Of a DNA stretch of 35,927 nt, positions 31,762 to 35,927 are shown in pieces. Source of the stretch: Methylobrevis pamukkalensis (GTDB lineage Bacteria; Pseudomonadota; Alphaproteobacteria; Rhizobiales; Pleomorphomonadaceae); NCBI RefSeq assembly GCF_001720135.1, contig NZ_MCRJ01000027.1, positions 1-35,927 on the forward strand. The letters run 5' to 3'. The notes beneath the pieces were generated by a model. The model was not told where the DNA came from and ran no database searches. It was given only the letters and a program-made list of their open reading frames with translations. Position numbers and translations under genes: made by a program. Position 1 is the stretch's first letter, and each line of letters opens with the position of its first letter.

Positions 31762-33850
31762 GATGATGCTGCCTCTTGCTTGATCTTGGTTCGGGCCTCG
31801 GCGACGAGCCGCGCGGGGTCGATCCCGTCGAGCGAAAGCCGGGTCCGGAAGGCGGGAGTGGACAGCCGCTCGACCACCCATCGGGCGTCGAACAGCGTCA
31901 GGCGGTCGAGGTGCGCGTGGATCCAGGTCGCCATCTCGACGTCGCTCGAAAACCGCGCCGGCCGGGCGTCCGGATCGACAGGGTGGCCGGAGTTGGCGGC
32001 GGGCGCGGGCGGCGTATTGGCCACCACGTCCAGCACCGGCGCCGGCCGCTCCACCCGGATCGGCTTGGCCGTCGAGGCGGCGATCTCCAGCATCGGCGTC
32101 GGCCGCTCGGCCTCCACCGCCGCCCGCCGGGCGTCCACCCGCTTGAGGCGGCCGTCGAGGCGCTTTTCATGAGCCTGGTCGAGCACGGCCGGGGGAAATA
32201 GGACACCGAATTGCCGTGCCAGTTGGCGGTGCAGATGAACCGCCCGTCGCGGGTCGACACCCACACCTTGGAGGCGTCGTGAATGTCGTAGGCGACCAGC
32301 ACCTCGATCTCGTGGAAGTCTTCAAGGTCCATCGCGAAGTAGCGGTTCGTGAACAGCTGGATCTCGCCGCGCCGCACCTGCCGCGTCGTCTGCGGCCGGA
32401 AGGCCGCGTCGGCCTCCTCGAACTCCATGATGTCCGGTTCCCAGCCCTTCGCCCGGAAGTCGGCCCACACCTCGTCCGGCGACATGTGCCGGCGCTTGCC
32501 CGTGGCATCCGCGATCTTCGGCAGGCCGGAATGCGGGCGGGCGTTGTAGTCGGCGACGATCTCGCCGCACCAGACGAGAAAGTCGTCCCAGCTCTGCAGG
32601 AGATCGCTGCGCCCGGTCTCCTCGATGTCGGCCTTGATCGCCGTGTCGATCCTTTTCCGCGCCTCCGCGTCCATGTCGTGGCCGGCATAGGTCGGCGAAA
32701 ACCGGCTTGCCTCGATCCAGACCTGGTGGAACCGCTCGATCGTGCCGCGCGCCTGCGAGCGGTAGGGCAGCGACGTTTCCTTGGTCACGTCGAACCGCGC
32801 CAGAAGCCCGGTCAACGCGTCGTCGAACACCGCATTGTTGAAGCCCTTGCCCCGGTCGACGTACCAGATGTCGGGAATGCCGGAGGTGGTGAAGGCGTGC
32901 CGCAGGGCGTCGATCGTGCCCCAGGTGGTCTCCGCCAGCGCCACCGACCAGCCGGTGATCCGCCGCGTCACGATGTCGATCGTCGAGGTGATTTCGGGGC
33001 GGAACGGCTTGCCGTGGATCGGATGCGCCACCGAGGCATGGTGCGTGTGGCCGTCCGTGGAATAGACCGCCGTCGGCCACAGCTGGGAAACGTCGCGGCG
33101 GACGAACGCCTTGATCTGCCGCAGCGCCCGCGGCCCCATCCGCCCCCGCATCCGCTCGATCGCCGGCAGCGCCTTGATCGCGTGCTGGATCGTCCGCAGC
33201 GGCGGCAGGGAAAGCTCCGGCCGCTGCTTTTCGATCTCGCGCACCGTCCGGGCAATGCTCGGCTTGGACGGGATCGCGTAAAAATCCATGAAGTCGGCCA
33301 GCCACGGCGGCGGCAGGGTCTGTTCGCGCGGGGAAGGCCGCGGCGCCACCGCCAGCGGGTTCCGGCCGGCCCCCTCATAGGCCTTGCACCACCGCCGCAG
33401 CGACGTGACCGACAGCCCGCGGGTCTCGCCGGCCCGCGCGTTGGCCTGTTCCGCCGCCCGCTGCGTGTCCGGCGCCAGTTTCCCGGCCTTCTCCGCCGCC
33501 ACCAGCGCGGCGAACGCCGCCAGCATGCCGCCACCCATCCGCGCGATCCGCTCGGCCTCGTGGATCAGCGCAACCCGCGCCAGCATCGTCGTCCGCTGCC
33601 AGGTCTTCAGGTCCCGGTCGGTCAGGCGCTCCGGCGCCGGCAGCGCCGGGCGCCGGTTCGGCCGGCGCGGCGACAAGGCCGCGCAGCGCCGGGGTCGAAG
33701 GGGTGGCCAGCGCCCGGGCGCGCAGCGCCTCCTGCACCGGCCGGGGCAGGTCGCGACGGCGTAGAGGCGGGCGCGCGGACCGCCGCCGCCCGTATGCGGC
33801 CAGCTTTCGCGCGAAGCCCGCAACTCTGCAGCGCGCTTCGTAACCGACAT
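31758..33850 (-). CDS. MuA-like DDE transposase, three single-base breaks as read
   Basis: ATG 33850 starts MSVTKRAAELRASRESWPHTGGGGPRARLYAVAT. The frame breaks near 33750 and returns near 33645; between them LPRPVQEALRARALATPSTPALRGLVAAPAEPA is the natural reading. The catalytic core is intact: Asp in YSTDGHTH (~267), Asp in IWYVDRGKGFNN (~331) and Glu in ARGTIERFHQVW (~372), close to Mu A D269/D336/E392. Near 32193 it breaks again: restored, it reads AVLDQAHEKRLDGRLKRVDARR to KIKQEAASS at 31758, the domain that contacts MuB. About 697 residues. It performs DNA cutting and joining. Confidence 0.85.
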
Positions 33851-33884
33851 TGCCTCGCGACGTCGCCGATCGTGACCCGGGCCA

Positions 33885-34349
33885 TCAGCGTGCCCCGCCC
33901 ATCAGTCGGCGCAGCTGCGCCTGCTTTTCCTTCAGCTCGCGCTGGGCGCGGCCGATCTCCGCGTCGCGGCCTTCGCGCTTCGTCATCACCACCGTGCCGC
34001 GATGCCGCGCCAGCAGCAGCTGCAGCACTTGCGAGGCGGTCGCCACCTCGAACGCCGGGGCGAACTCGAACGGAAACCGCCAGGCGGTCGCGCTCTTGGC
34101 GGTCCACTGGTTCAGCATGTCTTCCGAGACCGGCTTGCCGGTGAGATCGCTCATCCGCGCCGCGATTTCGGCGCGGCTCAGCGGGCAATCCTTGATCGCC
34201 TGCGACAGGGTCGCGCACAGCTCGGCCGCCAGATCGAGGCTGCCGTCCGCCGGCTCCTCCGGCTGCAGCGCCGCCTCATAGGCGTCGAACATGTCGCCCT
34301 GGCGTGATCCGCACCGTGATCCGGATGATGTCTTCGCGGGCCGCTTCAT
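33885..34349 (-). CDS. Conserved protein before the transposase gene (D3112/B3-type)
   Basis: 154 residues from ATG 34349, with GAGGGA seven bases upstream. The pattern LDLAAELCATLSQAIKDCPLSRAEIAARMSDLTGKPVSEDMLNQWTAKS...RFPFEFAPAFEVATASQVLQLLLARHRG is common just ahead of the A gene in transposable siphophages; it contains an HTH-like stretch. The end is a charged helix (IGRAQRELKEKQAQLRRLMGG). A regulatory or DNA-binding role is likely, not shown. Confidence 0.75.
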   Translation of the reverse strand: MKRPAKTSSGSRCGSRQGDMFDAYEAALQPEEPADGSLDLAAELCATLSQAIKDCPLSRAEIAARMSDLTGKPVSEDMLNQWTAKSATAWRFPFEFAPAFEVATASQVLQLLLARHRGTVVMTKREGRDAEIGRAQRELKEKQAQLRRLMGGAR

Positions 34350-34382
34350 GGCCGTGTCCCTCGAGAGGTTCTTGTTGGTTGG

Positions 34383-34535
34383 TCAGTCCCGCCGCGGCAC
34401 CCGTGCCGCGGCCAGGTCCCGTTCCTCGGCCTGTGCCGCCCGCAACCGCGCCCAGCACCCGGCCGCCACCACGACCGCGACCGCGACCGCTGGCAGGAAC
34501 AGGACGATGGCGAGCAGCGTGGCGACCGTTCTCAT
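34383..34535 (-). CDS. Small single-span membrane protein
   Basis: 50 residues from ATG 34535, preceded by GGGGAG. MRTVATLLAIVLFLPAVAVAVVVAAGCWARLRAAQAEERDLAAARV: one N-terminal membrane helix and a short charged tail. Similar tiny proteins sit in early regions of many phages; some act in superinfection exclusion, but there is no direct evidence here. A possible upstream gene overlaps its start. Confidence 0.6.
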   Translation of the reverse strand: MRTVATLLAIVLFLPAVAVAVVVAAGCWARLRAAQAEERDLAAARVPRRD

Positions 34536-34738
34536 GTCGCTCCCCGCAAAAAGGCGCCGGACACACTGGTGCGGGGGGCACCCGCGCGTCCGGCCAGTTG
34601 AGGGAGGAAACGCCCCGAAGGACGCACACGAACGCGGGTAGCCCCGCCGCCCCACCACTGTCGGAGGTGGCCCGTCCCTATGGCCGCCAGGTCGTGACCA
34701 AATGGCGCCCGAAAAGGTGTCACTGCCCGACCCTCCAC
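34532..34738 (-). CDS. Possible small protein, weak support
   Basis: 68 codons from ATG 34738 (MEGRAVTPFRAPFGHDLAAIGTGHLRQWWGGGATRVRV...), overlapping the previous gene by 19 bases and the next by ATGA. The ATGA junction is the only good sign. The composition is basic and Gly/Arg-rich, like chance frames here, and there is no clear ribosome site or family. If it is not a gene, 34536-34719 is a 184-bp leader with nothing recognised. Confidence 0.25.
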   Translation of the reverse strand: MEGRAVTPFRAPFGHDLAAIGTGHLRQWWGGGATRVRVRPSGRFLPQLAGRAGAPRTSVSGAFLRGAT

Positions 34739-35091
34739 AGCGTCACCGCCTCGCTGGCGATCGACGCCCAGCCGATCAGCGCGATTGCGAACAACAGCAC
34801 AGCCAGCCCCGCCACGACGTCCTTCACCACCGCGCTCCGGTCGGCCCGCCAGGCCTCGGCCGCCATCCGACGCCGAGTGGAGTCCACCAGCCGGTGGCTC
34901 TCCGGCCGGGGCTTGATCCGCGCCGCCATCTCGGCCTGCCGGAGCGTGCTCCGCAGCCGGGCAACCCGCCGCTCCTCCGTCGTCCGCTCCTGAGGGCGGT
35001 ACGGGGTCACCGCCGGCCGGCCACTTTCGTCGCCGCCGACTTGGGTGTAGAACGAATGCGGAACATCGTCCCGCGTCGGGTCGTGCGCCAT
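34720..35091 (-). CDS. Early protein with a C-terminal membrane helix
   Basis: 123 residues from ATG 35091, one base after the Ner-like stop. The frame is open further upstream but that part is the Ner gene in another frame. N-terminal half is charged and soluble (AHDPTRDDVPHSFYTQVGG...ERTTEERRVARLRSTLRQAEMAARI), and the end is one membrane segment (AVVKDVVAGLAVLLFAIALIGWASIASEAV). First early gene after ner; could be an exclusion or kill-type protein, unproven. Confidence 0.6.
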   Translation of the reverse strand: MAHDPTRDDVPHSFYTQVGGDESGRPAVTPYRPQERTTEERRVARLRSTLRQAEMAARIKPRPESHRLVDSTRRRMAAEAWRADRSAVVKDVVAGLAVLLFAIALIGWASIASEAVTLWRVGQ

Positions 35092-35092
35092 G

Positions 35093-35434
35093 TCAGCACG
35101 CCTCCGGAAATTCGACATTGTGCGTCGGGGTGGATGGGGTAACGTGGCGGCGTCGGGCAGAAAGTGCCCGGATGCGTTGGCCATTGCTGTCGAAATGCTC
35201 GGAAAACAGCGCGGCCTGCGGCACGCCGATTTCCTGCGCCAGCCGGGCCTCGACCCGGTTGTTGGGACGGCCGAAAGCGGTGTTCGACACCGCCTGCAGC
35301 GTGACGCCGAGTTCCGCGGCAAGACCCGTGAAGGTCGTGCCGCGAAGCTCCAGTTGGAACTTGATCCAGGCCCGCCGTTCGGCGGGTTTTTCTGGGATCT
35401 GCGGGGTTAAGGTCTTGGTCTGCATGTCAACCAT
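35093..35434 (-). CDS. ner: Ner-like (Nlp family) regulator
   Basis: 113 residues from ATG 35434; Met4 at 35425 is an alternative. The core RRAWIKFQLELRGTTFTGLAAELGVTLQAVSNTAFGRPNNRVEARLAQEIGVPQAALFSEHFDSNGQ is the Ner/Nlp lambda-repressor-like fold, with the HTH at TFTGLAAELGVTLQAVSNT. Mu Ner turns down early and repressor transcription. It is longer than Mu Ner (75 residues) by an N-terminal arm and a basic C-terminus. It diverges from the repressor gene. Confidence 0.85.
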   Translation of the reverse strand: MVDMQTKTLTPQIPEKPAERRAWIKFQLELRGTTFTGLAAELGVTLQAVSNTAFGRPNNRVEARLAQEIGVPQAALFSEHFDSNGQRIRALSARRRHVTPSTPTHNVEFPEAC

Positions 35435-35441
35435 ATCGGCC

Positions 35442-35474
35442 TATCCAAACGGATGTGTCAACACCGTTCGGATA
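35442..35474. promoter_or_regulatory. Early promoter with a dyad operator around its -35 box
   Basis: TATCCAAACGG at 35442-35452 and CCGTTCGGATA at 35464-35474 form an 11-bp inverted repeat with one mismatch and 11-bp spacing. The spacer holds, on the minus strand, a perfect TTGACA (35461-35456). A weak -10 (GATATG, 35437-35432) lies 18 bases on. A further TTGGATA half-site is at 35532-35538. Repressor or Ner binding here would block early transcription. Confidence 0.6.
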
Positions 35475-35504
35475 TTTCGCGCTTCGCCTTTGGTGTCTCC
35501 AAAC

Positions 35505-35600
35505 CGCCAAATGGCTATCTGATTGATTGGATTGGATAACTGATATGTGCGAAACACGACCGAATGCGAAGATTACTTTCGCGCAGAAGGCCATTTGGCG
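35505..35600. promoter_or_regulatory. Inverted pair of CGCCAAATGGC sites flanking the repressor leader
   Basis: CGCCAAATGGC at 35505-35515 recurs as its exact reverse complement at 35590-35600, ending at the repressor start codon. Each is also nearly palindromic, as operators are. The second covers the place of the ribosome site. They may serve autoregulation by the repressor or bind Ner, and in RNA the two could pair. Confidence 0.5.
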
Positions 35601-35927
35601 ATGACTTTCCGCGAACGCCTTCGTTCATGGCGCGAATCACAGGGCTGGACGCAAGGCGAGCTGGGCGACCGTTTGGAGGTGTCCGAGCAGACCATCGGCC
35701 GGTATGAGCGGGGAGAGCGTTCGCCGAAGGCGGAGGAGCTGCTCAAGCTCGCCGAGCTCGGCTGCGACCCGACATGGCTTGTGACCGGCCGGAATTCGGA
35801 AGCAACCATACGGGGCGAGCCAATCTCCCCCGCCTTTTCCTTTGTTCCGAGCTTTGAAGTGACCTTCTCGGCAGGCCGCGGCAATCCGCAGCCGGACGAT
35901 CCTCATCGGGGCGGACTTCATGTCTCG
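35601..35927 (+). CDS. Phage repressor, HTH plus start of an S24-type domain (runs off the right edge)
   Basis: 109 codons from ATG 35601 with no stop before the edge. Residues ~1-65 are an XRE HTH (FRERLRSWRESQGWTQGELGDRLEVSEQTIGRYERGERSPKAEELLKLAELGCDPTWLVTGR). The following VPSFEVTFSAGRGNPQPDD resembles the start of LexA/CI-type S24 domains, in which the self-cleaving Ser/Lys would lie beyond the window. It would be the lysogeny repressor, functionally like Mu c but of CI type. It is the only convincing plus-strand gene. Confidence 0.85.
   Translation, partial: MTFRERLRSWRESQGWTQGELGDRLEVSEQTIGRYERGERSPKAEELLKLAELGCDPTWLVTGRNSEATIRGEPISPAFSFVPSFEVTFSAGRGNPQPDDPHRGGLHVS

Noticed and set aside
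32216..34144. 642-codon plus-strand frame
   Set aside because: Shadow of the transposase gene, whose catalytic motifs are clear on the other strand.
1..35927. tRNA or rRNA genes, insertion sequences and phage ends
   Set aside because: I saw no cloverleaf or rRNA-like stretch and no transposase other than the MuA-like gene; both ends of the phage lie outside the window.

Overview
The window is the inside of a Mu-like transposable phage or prophage from a very GC-rich bacterium. The codon usage, the DUF families and an S24-type repressor suggest an alphaproteobacterium of the Rhizobiales or Rhodobacter kind; this is inferred from style, because no host gene is present. Neither phage end is in view: the left edge cuts the tail fibre gene and the right edge cuts the repressor gene. 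Apart from the rightward repressor at the far right, every gene I accept lies on the minus strand, so the genome reads early to late from right to left.

Right to left. (1) Switch, 35.0-35.9 kb: an S24-type repressor diverges from a Ner-like protein, with a dyad operator around a perfect TTGACA box between them. (2) Transposition and early operon, 24.4-35.1 kb: small membrane proteins, a MuA-like DDE transposase, a MuB-like ATPase, two HTH proteins, a protein built on DnaA domain IV, DUF3164, several unrecognised small genes, GemA, a DUF2786 protein, an MT-A70 adenine methyltransferase and a Mor-like activator. Many junctions are ATGA stop/start overlaps. (3) Lysis, 21.2-23.8 kb: a GH19/peptidoglycan-binding endolysin, a holin-like membrane protein, a TraR/DksA zinc finger, DUF2730 and a gp26-like protein. 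(4) Packaging and head, 12.1-21.2 kb: DUF3486, large terminase, DUF935 portal, a MuF head protein carrying a C-terminal PBECR2-type toxin domain, gpG, protease with nested scaffold, decoration protein, major capsid and head-tail connectors. (5) Tail, 1-12.1 kb: a long-tail siphophage set (tail tube, G/T chaperones joined by a -1 frameshift, tape measure with a glucosaminidase domain, DUF1833, NlpC/P60, tip protein, fibre). The phage therefore pairs a Mu transposition and head module with a siphovirus tail, as in the B3/D3112/RcapMu type.

About a dozen genes are broken by single-base indels, nearly all apparent one-base losses in G/C-rich runs. In most cases restoring one base recovers a family-like protein, and in several it also recovers an ATGA overlap with the next gene. 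Uncorrected sequencing errors are the simplest explanation; decay of a prophage is the alternative. One frameshift stands apart as probably programmed: GGGAAAC followed at once by TGA at the end of the G-like tail chaperone gene.

Points most worth a second look: the Shine-Dalgarno of the endolysin buried in a hairpin, the free-standing DnaA domain IV protein, the MuF toxin, a host-type palindromic repeat lying in-frame in the methyltransferase gene, and a 21-nt exact repeat shared by the NlpC/P60 gene and the largest non-coding gap.
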